From Siphonodentalium dalli (lineage: Eukaryota > Mollusca > Scaphopoda > Gadilida > Siphonodentaliidae), in assembly GCA_032622095.1 (NCBI GenBank), contig CP136066.1, positions 3,867,784 to 3,931,783 on the forward strand: a stretch of 64,000 nucleotides of DNA, read 5' to 3'. The first letter of the stretch is position 1. Each line of letters begins with the position of its first letter. The translations under genes were made by a program, and so were the position numbers. Below the pieces are notes generated by a model. That model was not told the origin of the DNA and ran no database searches. It was given only the letters and a program-made list of their open reading frames with translations. Below are positions 1-10,055 of the stretch, piece after piece.

Positions 1-480
1 CGTCTGATGTGAAACCCCGGTTTGGAAATAATCGTGATACGCTTTAACCAAACCTGTCCAATATGGCATTCAGGGATTTGTTAGCCATATTACATAATTG
101 GAACATAATGGACACAATTGACGTAATGGTAACTCATACATCTATGTTAAATAACACTATACTGGTCTCAGGTTTTAAAAATGTATGTCACTTTCTTACC
201 AACCACTATCTGACTAATCGTTCACTGCAATTGCAATTGCAATTTTGCACAGTCAACCTAGTCGTAATCCCAATCAGAATTAATCAAGTGAGCAGTCAAT
301 AACTGCCCTCAAACCAAGTTCGGATTGGATAGAACCCTAGTCAAATCAAGATGTTTGATATGCCGATGTGTAATTTCAAAATTCCAACACTCGCAAAACA
401 TGAAAATAATATAATAGTTTGTTGTGTAATGTATGTATTTCTAATGAAGCGTATTGTTGTCACGTTCGAATATAAATTTC
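1..480. other. AT-rich sequence without recognised feature
   Basis: I see no splice-framed exon, RNA gene or repeat in this stretch. The short open frame at 63-302 has no recognisable motif and ordinary AT-rich composition. Confidence 0.5.
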
Positions 481-1170
481 GCAATTATCTCTCAATTAAG
501 ACTCCCGTATCTCTTACTTGAGACTTACATATCACCTAATTAAGACTTATTATATCTTAATAAAGACATATTATATCTTAGTTATGACTTACTATCTCTT
601 AGTTAAGACTTACTACCTCTTAATTAATACTAACGTATCTAACAATCAAGGCTTATATATCTCTCGATTAAGAGTTACGTTGCTCTTAACTAAGACGTAC
701 ACATCTCTTAATTAATACGTATGTATATCTTAATTTGGAGTAACATGTCTCTTAATTAAGACTTATGTATATCTGTATTAATACTTGCATATTTATTAAT
801 TAAACTCTAAGTGTAACTTAATTAAGACTTTCGTATATTATAATTAAGAACTAACGAAGGTCAAAACAAAGGGAATGGTATGGTTGCCCCAAGCCATTAT
901 AAATATTCACCTCACCCGATACATAATGGGCGCTGTCCAGAGGTGTTCAAATAGGACACCCATGACATTTCTTAGCACCTTGACCGATGTTGGGGGCCAC
1001 CATACAACACCCGTTGTTTGACCTTTGTTAAGTATTAATTTAATTGAGAGATAAGTAAGTCTTCAGTAAGAGATACGTACGTCTTAACTAAGAGATAATC
1101 AACTGATATTTAAGAGAGAGTAAGTCTTAATTAAGATAGAGTAAGTCTTAAATAAGAGATACACTGTTAA
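480..1170. repeat. Inverted array of degenerate AATTAAG-type repeats around a small inverted-repeat element
   Basis: From about 490 to 850 the motif TCTTAATTAAGACTTA recurs every 20-30 bases with changes. From 1030 to 1160 the same motif runs in the opposite orientation (AAGAGATACGTACGTCTTAA). Between them, at about 846-1033, is a piece whose ends are imperfect inverted repeats of about 40 bases, with ACGAAGGTCAAAACAAAGGG on the left and its counterpart CCGTTGTTTGACCTTTGTTA on the right. The whole therefore reads as an inverted-repeat element flanked by satellite-like arms. A related fragment lies near 30790-30830. Confidence 0.6.
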
Positions 1171-1187
1171 ATATCACCGTCGGTTCG

Positions 1188-1260
1188 ACGGTGTCTCACC
1201 GTCGTAATCGACGGCCCCACCGTCATAATCGACAGCCCCACACCGTTCCATCAGTTTGCC
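1188..1260. repeat. Short tandem repeat with CACCGTCGTAATCGACGG unit
   Basis: Three to four imperfect copies of a unit of about 24 bases (CACCGTCGTAATCGACGGCC) follow each other. Each copy contains the small inverted repeat CCGTCG...CGACGG. No gene is visible around it. Confidence 0.55.
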
Positions 1261-1465
1261 GGCCCCACATCGATATTTTATGTGCCCATGAAAATTGTCT
1301 AACTTACATATTTTCGTGAATCAGAGTTATGGCCTGAAAATTAAATAGCATATTTATTGGCGACCATATTATATACGGCAATTACTCCATACAGAAGGAC
1401 TGAATCTTACTCTGTTGATATTTAAAAGATATTGTGTGTTGCTCTAACCCCACGATTTCCTCTTA

Positions 1466-1510
1466 TTCTTGAAGAGGTGCCTCGAAAAGTCAACGGGGGG
1501 ATTTCATCAC
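1466..1510 (+). repeat. Dispersed repeat, copy 1 (second copy at 22573)
   Basis: The core AGAGGTGCCTCGAAAAGTCA and the following CGGGGG and TTTCATCAC are shared in the same orientation with 22573-22615. The match is about 37 of 40 bases, too long for chance, so both are copies of one dispersed sequence of unknown type. Confidence 0.55.
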
Positions 1511-1876
1511 GGCGTGTCCGTCAGTCTTCTCCAATCACCTTCGCCATTCTGTGTATTCGATTCAGCCGCTCTACATGTACACATACTATTTGTCTGGTAA
1601 AATGCGACCTGTAAATGTGTGTACTGATGTGTTCATGTGAAAATTGTATGACTTCGGTTCCTTTGTGAACCGGACAAGTTTATATTGTGCGAAAATCGAC
1701 TTAACCATTGACAATTTCCACTAAATTAGAGAGATGCCAATCGTCGTGAATCGATTCATGGCGTGATCCGGGGTCCAGAATTCCATTTACTGACTTCATT
1801 GAGACTTCAGTGCTGTGTTGTGACTTAGTATCGAAACGATGACACATGAGGAAACAGGTACAATTAACACGAGCAG

Positions 1877-1938
1877 GTCGGGCAATTCCCAGATATAGCT
1901 ACAATAGCCATATATAGCTATTGTAGCTACATTTGACT
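1877..1938 (+). repeat. Candidate terminal inverted repeat, left copy
   Basis: This stretch begins GCAATTCCCAGATATAGCTA. It recurs as its reverse complement at 16947-17008 with about three differences over 62 bases. The inner part is itself near-palindromic (TAGCTACAATAG...CTATTGTAGCTA). The two copies face each other and enclose the plus-strand PHD-type gene and the minus-strand DUF6589-like gene. No convincing target duplication is visible; a shared TCG lies just outside on both sides, which is weak. It could instead be two copies of an independent palindromic MITE. Confidence 0.55.
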
Positions 1939-1983
1939 ATCACTTTTTGCAAATTGTCCGATTTCTTCGACAAAACCAACAAA

Positions 1984-4331
1984 ATGAAAAATAATGACTT
2001 CCGGGTTTACCTGCTGAACGTTTTTACATCTGCAGCCGATGCTGAAATTGACACGTTGCGCACCTACATCGTTCAAAAGGTAAGTTTGTCAGTTTTTGTA
2101 CTCACTCTAATACGTTGTGCCTCTCTCAAACATTTAAATTGAGATTGTTCATTCAAAATCGTGAGCTTGCGTGCACGCGGCCATTTCTTAAGACCTTTGG
2201 CGACATACCCGTGATGTAAGGTGCATTTCCATTGGCTGCAGTTAACGGTGCTTTGACTTATTAAACACATGCAGTGCATATTTTAGAAAAAGTACGGAAA
2301 CACATATGAACAATAAGTTGGTATTTTAAAAGTGGCGGGAATTTCAAAAATGTTACGAAAAAGACTAGATCTACACATTTTAAAGTAAAACAAAGTAATC
2401 GTCATAACAGACTTACCTCATAATACACTGAATATTCGACTTTTGACCTTTTTTCATTGCAGATCATAACAAATTGTCATCAGTTGAAACATAGTTATAT
2501 ACACGGAACATCATCAATCTGAATGGTGAGTCACAGTCAATAATTGGATATTAGTACTCGTGAATGTAAACAGTTTAATCACACATAACGGGAATCATCG
2601 GCTCTCATCGATCCCCTGAACCCCAACTGATCACCACTAATCGCCATAATTCTGTTGAAACTGCAATTAAATATTATGAAATATTATAATTTCACACCTT
2701 GTGTGACATGAGATTCAAGATTGTGAATTTGATTCTGTTTTATGAACCAACCCATGTTGACCCAACTGCCGGCGTTAGGCATTTCAACCCAGGGAAGAAC
2801 GTCGAGGGTCAACTTCCCAGACAAAAACAAGGAGGGGGAAGATCGAAGTCGCTTTCATTGAGGATTCGACAAAACGAAAATCAACGTTTTACAAACGAAA
2901 GAACACTTTGTTCAAGGAAGTAAGTATACGTTTATATACATGGGGAAAACGCAACCCGTTAATGCCACACAAACACACACATTGTTGATGTAAAACAAAC
3001 TCGCCAAAGTTTTAAAAGAACAAATAACATACAGGTACTGATCTATTTCAGGCTTATGAAATCAATAAATTAACTGGGGCCGATACGTATGCCAGGGTTA
3101 TGTCCAGTACAGGCCGAGAATGGGTATACGGATCTGACTACTACATGGCCAAGTTCGATGATGTGAGTAAAATTCATTCATAATCGTACCATGGCGAACT
3201 CGACTCGTCTGTTCACACATATAAGAATAATTAGACAATATGAATGGAAGTAATTAAAACATATACTGTGTCAGTGGCTCATATATTATTAACAATAACA
3301 CTTATTATCAACACGAGCAAGGTGTTACACTAATTGTTGTTTCCTTTTCTATGCAACTAGAAACACAAGAATACAAGCCGTGTAGAGCCAGGCAGGGGCC
3401 ACATAACTTCAGCGACTACTAGTAGCAGTACTCCACGCCCAGATGATACTACAGAAAGGCACGAGGCAAGTGCCTCGACCACAGTTATTGCTGATGCAAA
3501 TTTAATTCTGTCGCCAGGACCGTTGCTCCGTGCGGTTAGTTTTGAATTGTATTTTGAGTGATATCCTTACTTCAAATATAATTTTCAAGAGAAGTTGTGA
3601 CTTTCAACATTGTAATTTCGCGGTAATTAGTAAATGGAAATCGACTCGTATCCCCTGATTGTATTAGCAATCACAAAGGGTCTGTTTCATTTGACACCAT
3701 CGTGTTTATTGTCATGTATACGACAAGATGACACAATGCCACGACCTCGTCCCTGGATAAACCATTTGTGGTTACTGTGATGCAATATGGACGACCGAGG
3801 ACAACGAGGTCAACATGTGTGTTGGCTGTGAATACGTGTTCCCGGAAGATCTCGACAAGGAATGTACTGTGTGGGCACATGCTGTCTGTGCCGGTGTCGG
3901 CGGGGATCCGGAGGTCATACAGAATGCGTTAACTTATATGTGCGAGGCACATAGATTAAGTCCAAATCCACCTGCCCAAGGATGTAAGTGCAGTACCGTT
4001 AGTTCATGGCATGGCGTTTGAGATTTGTGCTAAAATTGCGCACAATCGGTCGGAATTATTGTGCAAAATGATTTCATGGAAAATTCTTGAAAGATTACGC
4101 CTCTCGATTGTTTTAACCACTTTTTGCTTATTAAACGGAATAACATTGATAACAATGTTAATGCTTCATTTTTCTACTGCCTATACTAATAACATGCATT
4201 CGATTATATCAACAGCTGCCACTGGAAAAGGACCTATTCCAGTATGCACAGGAAGACGGGGGCGCGGAGGGCGTGGACGTGGGCGAGGTCGCGGTAGTGG
4301 ACGTGGTGCTATCAGCAACGAGAGCACTTAG
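1984..4331 (+). CDS. Five-exon PHD-type/Gly-Arg-rich protein of a candidate transposon (one in-frame stop)
   Basis: Proposed exons are 1984-2079, 3052-3162, 3361-3534, 3728-3983 and 4216-4331. Each junction has a GT donor and an AG acceptor, and the phases agree throughout (0, 0, 0, 1). The product would be about 213 residues. Residues 32-60 (KAYEINKLTGADTYARV, then SSTGREW) resemble the core of the SRF/MADS fold. Exon 3 is Ser/Thr-rich linker. Exon 4 carries a PHD-like ligand series: Cys-x2-Cys, Cys-x2-Cys, His-x2-Cys and Cys-x2-His. Exon 5 ends in RGRGGRGRGRGRGSGRG, a tail typical of nucleic-acid contact. Exon 4 has a TAA at 3758 just before the first Cys pair, so either its true acceptor differs or the copy is dead. 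It starts just inside the left inverted repeat. Function is unproven; a chromatin- or DNA-binding accessory protein is inferred. Confidence 0.55.
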
Positions 4332-4835
4332 CCGAAAAGTGGTCGTGGTCGTCATGGTCGTGGTCGTGGTAGTGGTTCCGTGGATGAGATAAATGTTATT
4401 TAAATTTGAATTTGTGGAATTTATCTCGATTATTTTTCCAAACATGTTTCGAGAAGATGGAAGGATTGTGACCATTGTATTAGAAAGGGTCATCAACTTT
4501 CTGAGGAAGTAATGATTTCTCGCCAAGCAATATGATTTTGGTATATTTTTCTCACCTGTCTCTGGCATTAATCGTGATCTAATAGAAGAAATTGTGTCGT
4601 TTATCTCCTTGGGGAACTCAATCAGTATAGATTTCTTACTCCTCTTGAGTCCCTCCTTCCATCTCTTCTCGTAATTAGCCCCTTCGATGAGATTACCAGA
4701 CACATTTAGCGATGCGAATCCTGATCCTGCAGTTTAATTGGGAACTTGAGAAAGACAAATTTCATTGGCACATAAATTTGTTTAAAGAAAACTGACGGAC
4801 TTGCGATTCGCATTTCATCGAGCAAAATTACTGTT

Positions 4836-4918
4836 GTCAGAAGTGGGATTCGAACCCACGCCGGGAAGACCCGACTGCGACCTGAACGCAGCGCCTTAGA
4901 CCACTCGGCCATCCTGAC
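4836..4918 (-). tRNA. tRNA-Leu (anticodon CAG)
   Basis: On the minus strand an 83-base gene folds as a complete class II tRNA. It has A box TGGCCGAGTGG, anticodon loop TTCAGGT (anticodon CAG, within stem CTGCG/CGCAG), a long variable arm TCGGGTCTTCCCGG, B box GGTTCGAATCC, and matching acceptor ends GTCAGGA and TTCTGAC. CCA is not encoded, as expected in eukaryotes. A TTTT stretch about 10 bases downstream would terminate RNA polymerase III. It lies between the 3' ends of two convergent element genes. All stems look intact, so it is either a host gene or a recently captured copy. Confidence 0.93.
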
Positions 4919-5142
4919 TACAGAAAGACTGCAACAGTATCCTGCTCAAAGTGAGACAATGGTATTGTGGATATATTTTAGTTCCCTTCTGGCTGTCGTT
5001 GCATTCTTAACGCACACATCCGATTGATGATGTTTTGGTGGGTATATGATAAATGTACGTGATTCTATATAGTTATATTATGGCTATTAAGTTTTCATAA
5101 ACAGGCCTTCTTGGACATAAAACATAATTTTATATTTTGTTT

Positions 5143-5562
5143 TCAAATCAGCGAAAATGCGTTATGAAGAGCACTGTTTTCATTACTGTCCCTAACTCCG
5201 CGTTGGTCCACAATAAGTCTCCCTAACTCCGCGTTGGTCTTCTCCAATGTTTGGCTCTGCTCTTCTTGTTCAACGGTAATGTTTAGCAGGGGTAAGTCTG
5301 GTGGTCTGGAGAATGTGGAAGTCGTTGTGCAATGCTTGTAATAACTCTCGATGTTCTTCGCTGCCATCGGATGAAAATTCCTAGCGTTAGTTGTCATGAA
5401 TGATCCAGAGAGTGTTGTCACATTCTTGACTTCATCTGGACTTAGATGGCACGATTTTCGGAGTACTTGTCTCCAGCGATAGATTTCCAGATCAAGTTTA
5501 GTAGTTTTGATTTCCTTACTATATGTTAATGCACACGAATTAAATGAGAATGGTTTTGAATT
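5143..5562 (-). pseudogene. DUF6589-like gene, C-terminal exon
   Basis: This is an open exon of 140 codons. A good acceptor (TTTCACTTCAG) lies just upstream, in phase with the encoded segment. It contains KLDLEIYRWRQVLRKSCHLS followed by a Ser/Thr-rich and Glu-rich end. I recognise the W-R-x-V-L-R-K-S signature as the C-terminal region of a DUF6589-type family found in transposon-rich cnidarian and mollusc genomes; this is recall, not a search. The end contains a short internal duplication (DQRGVRD preceded by a similar AELGRL segment, 39-base period). It is the last exon of the minus-strand gene that begins near 16.1 kb and is interrupted by the 7323-13570 insertion. Confidence 0.55.
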
Positions 5563-6049
5563 CTGAAGTGAAACCGTCTATATCAATTTCTTCTTAAATT
5601 ACACATAGATCGAGGTAAAGACCACCAATATCACATGACATCCATCTATGGTGGAACATTAAGTATTGTAATTGCCTATAAACTGCCCATCGCGCGCTAT
5701 GAAAAACCCATGACCACATCACATGGATCCAATGCATATAGTCACTACGGGCTTACACATGTTGGGTGCATCTGATGTGTCTTATGATACAATTAATGCA
5801 ACGACAAATCGATAGCCAATTATTGCCGCCAGGGTATACGTTCACGTTTTCGAAAATTCAGTCAATGGTTGCATTGATAGCGACTCAGTGGCATACTATG
5901 TTTATCCCATTAATGGTTTGATAAGAGTCATTGGAAGAATAGCGGAATGTGCCATCTTAATGTTTTTTCGGCAATATAATACGATCTGGAATAGTATACA
6001 ATAATATACAACTGTAATATCCGTTCACTTTTAGACTACCACATTTAAC

Positions 6050-6209
6050 CTGTTGGAGTTAATCTGGGAGATCGATGGAAGAGATTCTTGGGATTTCAGT
6101 AACTGCTCCTCGATGGCTTCCCGATCCTGTCGTTGGCGGTTATTACTTCTATATCGTCGTCCGACGGGTCGACATCTATCTTATGTATATTTCTGAGCTG
6201 TGACACTAC
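6050..6209 (-). pseudogene. DUF6589-like gene, penultimate exon with frameshift
   Basis: An acceptor (GATATTCCAG) at 6210-6211 opens an exon encoding VVSQLRNIHKIDVDPSDDD and ITAND. The sense then continues in another frame (REAIEEQLLKSQESLPS), with a possible CAG/GTTAAA donor at 6050. The change of frame near 6120 is best explained by an indel. The segment sits between the catalytic-region exon (6792-7322) and the C-terminal exon (5143-5562), where a short acidic linker exon is plausible. Confidence 0.4.
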
Positions 6210-6791
6210 CTGGAATATCGTGAGCACGGAAATTTTTATCCTAAGGTAACACTTTCTTGTCAACTTTTTATGAGAGATAAAAAGATTTCTTTTACAATTC
6301 CAACAAAACTGGAGATTATCCAATAATTTCAAGTTGATTGAGACGAAGTGGGGAGAACTTCACAAAAAATGTAACCCCAAACACAATCCATTAAACCTGC
6401 TCATGACAACTGCACGTATTTATGTACGCGTTACTGGAGCTGAACAGTCACTGTCGTTCTTGTCAACTGTTCATCAACTATTATGTGAAGAGTTGTGTTG
6501 ATCGCATCGCAACTGGCTACTTATATTGATATCAATTGATCTATGTGTTGGCTGAAAGCGTTAGGAGAATTACTACCCAAATCATGTTCTTCAATATCAA
6601 TGTTCATATGGGAAAATTTATTTATTACGACACTCAACATACACTCTCAACACTTATCGCTTTTGTATTTACCCAACTTTAGTATTATTATTTAGTCGCC
6701 ATCATTTTCACAAACATCCCATATTGACGACAACGTCAGAACTTCCCTTTAAACCTTAACATTTGAGGCCTGATCGAATGTGCATTCTCAC

Positions 6792-7322
6792 CTGCTCAAG
6801 AGAGGCAACGCTCCTTGCGGCTCGCGTCCACCTCCGTTCGTCTGGTAGCCCCGGTGGGAGACACATTTTAATCCTCCTGTTACGAGCTTCAAGGATGAAA
6901 TCCCCACCTTATGCTTGACTTGGGCGACCAGACACGTTCATCGCAAGATGCCGCACGATATAACTTTTGACCTCAGTCGGACACTGCTCCATCATAATCC
7001 GATCTCTCAAAAGCAGCTCCTGATAGTTCGGCGCATTGGTTAAATAGAAAAGTGGAGAAAACCGTAGTTTTGACAACTCTATCAGGGCCCAGTTCTGTCG
7101 TCTGACAGCAACTCAGAAGAGGTGGAGAGAAAAACCATAGGTTGTCACTGCCCGGAACATGAACAGATAGTTGTCATTCTTCACTCCAGACAGCCAGGAA
7201 AAATACGAGTCGGTGGTCAGTGGAAGTTCTTTGGCGATGGCGTCTCTACAAAACGGGAGTAAGAGTTCGTCAAGTGTGCCTCTGAAGAAGATCTGGAATA
7301 TCTGCCACGACTTATGATGATT
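6792..7322 (-). pseudogene. DUF6589-like gene, central exon left of the insertion (two stops)
   Basis: Reading down from 7322, the exon encodes HHKSWQIFQIFFRGTLDELL, then a helix-rich segment, VAVRRQNWALIELSKLRFSP, NAPNYQELLLRDRI, VSGRPSQA, GGDFILEARNRRIK and LPPGLPDERRWTRAARS. It ends at a CAG/GTGAGA donor at 6792. The order of these motifs (HHKSWQ, RR..W, SPLFY, NY.E, SG..S..GGDF.LE..N, PPG.P....W..) is the one I associate with the DUF6589 family. Two in-frame stops (near 7111 and 6920) break it. Its upstream half is displaced to 13571-14827 by the inserted palindromic element. Confidence 0.65.
7317..7322 (+). repeat. Target-site duplication GATGAT, left copy
   Basis: GATGAT occurs immediately outside both ends of the palindromic element (7317-7322 and 13571-13576). 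Removing the insert and one copy restores the reading frame of the interrupted gene through its NHHKSW motif. A 7-base duplication (GATGATT) is also possible because the site is repetitive. Confidence 0.7.
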
Positions 7323-7544
7323 GATGATAAGGCCCCTGTTTGGTGCCATTTCAGGAACGATAACTCTATTCGAAGTACATGACCTATTCCTCTGCAGTCC
7401 GCCCACGCGTCGGTCTATTTGTATTGGTTGGACATGTCCGGACATGACCCGCTGGTTATATCCAGACTTCTCCATATGAATGATATATTATCTACATGTA
7501 TATCACGTGATGATCTCGGTGGGGTAGCTTCAGTCTTGAATATT

Positions 7545-7850
7545 AAAGGGATACTAGGCTCTCACTGGGGATGATTATTAAAGTGACACTCACTATGGAT
7601 GAATGTTAAAGTAACACATGGCGCACACTGTGGGATAATGTTAAAGTGACACTCGCATTGAAAACTTCCAAAAAGTTCAAAAAGTTCAAAATGTTCAAAA
7701 AGTTCAAAAATTTCAAAAAGTTCAAAAATTTCAAAAAGTTCAAAAATTTCAAAAACTTACAAAATTTCAAAAATTTCGAAAAACTTCAAAAACTTCAAAA
7801 ACTTCACAAATTTCACAAATTTCAAAAATTTCAAAAAACTTAAAAAATTA
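7545..7850. repeat. Left-arm tandem repeats: TTAAAGTGACACTC units and TTCAAAAAG minisatellite
   Basis: Three to four degenerate units of about 38 bases containing TTAAAGTGACACTC occupy 7545-7655. About twenty units of a 9-10-base repeat (TTCAAAAAG or TTCAAAAAT) follow at 7660-7850. Both are mirrored in the right arm at 13046-13345. The lysine/phenylalanine open frames across the minisatellite are a by-product of the repeat. Confidence 0.75.
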
Positions 7851-7918
7851 AACAAAATTCAGGATTTAGTCATAAATGTTACTCGCTAAATCAAATCCAG
7901 TCAGAAGTCGGGATTTTT

Positions 7919-8000
7919 TTATCCTGTGCCAATGCATTCTCTTATATATGCGAGTCGACCAGCCGCCGCCGCCTGTTGTTGTTGTTGTTGTTGGTGGTGG

Positions 8001-8031
<31 letters not shown>

Positions 8032-8320
8032 GGTGGTGGTGTTGTTGTTGGTGTTGTTGTTGTTGTTGTTGGTGTTGTTGTTGTTGTTGTGGCTGATGAT
8101 ACTGTTGTTGTTGGTGGTGTTGTTGTTGTTGTTGTGGCTGATGATACTGTTGTTGTTGTTGTTGGTGTTGGTGTTGTTGGTGTTGTTGTTGTTGTTGTTG
8201 TTGTTGTGGCTGATGATACTGTTGTTGTTGTTCTGAAGGCGTGTGTTTAACTTTGATATGACGCTTCAAACTATCTTGCCAAGCATAGACACTTAAACAC
8301 TCTTCACATTGATACTTCAT
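7919..8320 (-). CDS. C2H2 zinc-finger / polyglutamine protein, left-arm copy (133 aa)
   Basis: The frame starts MKYQCEECLSVYAWQDSLKR and carries one canonical C2H2 finger (Cys5, Cys8, His21, His26). It continues through a Gln/His tract of about 80 residues punctuated by repeated QQYHQPQ blocks. It ends AAAAGRLAYIRECIGTG. The start codon is the first ATG after a promoter-like stretch with TATATAAA (8365-8374, minus strand). A single finger plus a polyQ low-complexity tail suggests DNA binding and self-association in the nucleus, which is inference. The polyQ tract length differs from the right-arm copy at 12566-12973 (135 aa). A third, truncated copy is at 10678-10863. The last 11 codons coincide with a 37-bp sequence that recurs in MITEs at 39.4 and 47 kb. 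Confidence 0.7.
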
Positions 8321-8759
8321 TTTCCTATATAATCAGTGAAATCGAGCGTTCTTCTATGCACCTATATTTATATAGAACAGAAACAAGGGAAACGTGGTGG
8401 ACTAGTTAACTAGTTCAGGCTGTCGTTCACAACGTCTCTTAGTGTTGTTTGTACTGGATACAAATTTATCACATTGGCTACAATACAACCTACCTATCCA
8501 AATGTCAATGCAATTATGAGTGAATTCAAAATGAGAGTATATATATATAAGCATTTGTATCGACATCTCGTGAATCTATCGAAATATCTTACTTCTCTTT
8601 CCAAATTGCGTAATAATTATGTTGAGGTTCAGTGGGTACGTCCTATATATCCAGCTGAAGGCAGAATGGACAATTGCTTCCTCTGATGTACAGTTAGTTT
8701 GAATCAGTAAACATATGCACATGATTGTGTCTGTGCAACTTGAAACAATACAATTAAAA

Positions 8760-8990
8760 TCTGGTCGTTTTCGGCGGCGGCCGTAATGCGCATGTCAACG
8801 CCGCGCCGCCGGCGGCGAAGGCGGCGGCGACGGCGGCGGCGGCGGTGGCGGCGGCGGTTAAGGATTTAGTCACAAATATGGCTTGTTTCCATTCATCGGA
8901 AAGCTATGGGGGTACGGTGGTGAGCGCCACTGAAAAAAGCAAGTGAGCGAGGCAAAAAGAGAAAAATAACATGACAAGTAGTACATAGTA
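8760..8990. repeat. GC-rich (GCC/GGC)n hinge and GGATTTAGTC module, left arm
   Basis: About 50 bases of GGC triplets, preceded by GCATGTCAACGCCGCG, abut TTAAGGATTTAGTCACAAAT and then CCATTCATCGGAAAGC. The same joint occurs at 10078-10215 and 12000-12110. The GGATTTAGTC/CCATTCATCGGAAAGC part also forms the centre of the MITE at 31645-31862. Confidence 0.7.
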
Positions 8991-9006
8991 CAATTTATTA
9001 TATTAA

Positions 9007-9630
9007 CTATTCACAGTCACTTTCGTCCGAATTGTCATCACAGGAATCAACCTTTTTTATTTTTAATGAAGAATCGCCATAACTCCATACTATTCCAAAT
9101 GTCCATACGAGTTCATAATCTAAATCTGAAACAGGTCTAGTGTTTTTTACAATATAATCCAAAGACACTTTTTCTTCAAATAACTTTTCAACAGTGAAAA
9201 TTGTACATGGTTCTCGGAGAATAATGTATCCATATATTCTCGTCACCTCTTCGAATTTCAAAGTTTTTTCATTGAGAATCCCGTCTTGATATTCAGCAAA
9301 GCGAGTAAAATTATTTCCAACTAATTCACGAATTGCGTTTATTTCGTTTTTAGGAACACCATGAAATATCCAATAATCTGAAAACATTTGATCCAATATA
9401 TCCATTAAGAAATCAGTTTCAAATTCTGATCTCTCAATCAAACATCTCAGTCGACTCTGTCCCTCAGAGAAATGTCCGTTTAGCAAAGTCTCCATTATAA
9501 TTCTACTTTCCCTCAAAAACCAAGCTTGCTTAAGTTCTTGTTTGATTTCTTGATCCATTTTTGACATTTCGATCAAATTATTATAAATTTTCAAAAGCAT
9601 CTCTGCTGGTAACACATCAATTCCATCCAT
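9007..9630 (-). CDS. Unrecognised protein of palindromic element, left-arm copy (207 aa)
   Basis: From the first ATG the protein reads MDGIDVLPAEMLLKIYNNLI, then helix-rich sequence with several acidic and aromatic residues, and ends in an acidic tail DSCDDNSDESDCE. In-frame codons extend 25 residues upstream to 9705 without an ATG. The opening LPAEMLLKIYNNL looks like the first helix of an F-box, but the rest of the motif is unclear. No signal peptide or membrane segment is visible. An upstream frame in the other register (9838-9617) ends 14 bases inside this one, so termination-reinitiation or a frameshift is possible. The right-arm copy (11282-11896) differs by a three-codon deletion in the tail and one Gly/Arg change. 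Confidence 0.6.
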   Translation of the reverse strand: MDGIDVLPAEMLLKIYNNLIEMSKMDQEIKQELKQAWFLRESRIIMETLLNGHFSEGQSRLRCLIERSEFETDFLMDILDQMFSDYWIFHGVPKNEINAIRELVGNNFTRFAEYQDGILNEKTLKFEEVTRIYGYIILREPCTIFTVEKLFEEKVSLDYIVKNTRPVSDLDYELVWTFGIVWSYGDSSLKIKKVDSCDDNSDESDCE

Positions 9631-9840
9631 AAGGAATTGTGTTGTATTCACCCACAACAAGTCGTTTGGTGTACACAGATCGGAATGTTTTTGTTTGCTC
9701 TTCACTAATTACTTCTCGGTTCTTTGTGCGTTTAATTCTGCATGGATAGTTTATGACACGTTGAAAATTTAGCCGGTCGTTAACACATTCAACTATTGAA
9801 TGAAAATTTATTTGCTGGTATCTGTTGCTGTTCCACACGT

Positions 9841-9955
9841 GGCGTCACATTTCCTGCATACAGTGGAGTCGACATTTGCGTTGTTGCAGGAACATGGATC
9901 CACGAGTCGACCAGCCGCCCGCGGCGGCGGCGGCGGCGGCGGCTGTAATGCGCAT
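9841..9955 (-). promoter_or_regulatory. GC-triplet upstream region of left-arm gene with GGTCGACTCG joint
   Basis: Upstream of the unrecognised gene the minus strand carries (GCC)n, then GGCTGGTCGACTCGTGGATC. The GGCTGGTCGACTCG joint is the same one that ends the zinc-finger/polyQ gene (at 12927-12940). One frame across it encodes a Cys-rich peptide (DPCSCNN, CRKCDATCG). It may be an upstream exon or leader; neither is proven. Confidence 0.35.
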
Positions 9956-10050
9956 TGTTCTTTGTTGTTGTAAAAAAATTGGCGCGCGTGCGGCCCCCAT
10001 CACCTCCTCACTGCCGCCGCGCCAATTTTTTTACAACAACAAAGAACAAT
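9954..10050. repeat. Long hairpin at the centre of the palindromic element
   Basis: A 33-base stem has arms ATTGTTCTTTGTTGTTGTAA and CGCGCCAATTTTTTTACAAC. It pairs 9954-9986 with 10018-10050 perfectly or nearly so and leaves a loop of about 31 bases rich in C. It begins exactly where the left arm of the large palindrome ends. Confidence 0.75.
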
Positions 10051-10055
10051 GTCGG

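Noticed and set aside
4209-4703. 164-codon minus-strand frame with Thr-rich end
   Set aside because: It is antisense to the Gly-Arg exon of the plus-strand gene and has no recognised motif.
4706-4912. 68-codon minus-strand frame
   Set aside because: It runs through the tRNA-Leu gene and is a shadow of it.
7646-7843. Lys/Phe-rich 65-codon open frame (and mirror at 13049-13246)
   Set aside because: It is the translation of a 9-10-base minisatellite. No start context or conserved sequence supports it.
7876-8250. Poly-Val and poly-Leu open frames opposite the polyQ genes (also 12636-13016 and 12650-12916)
   Set aside because: They are antisense shadows of the CAA/CAC repeat.
8474-8686. 70-codon frame conserved in both arms (mirror 12200-12412)
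   Set aside because: It opens at a TTG, the arms are copies so conservation is not independent, and the third copy (10320-10600) does not keep the frame.
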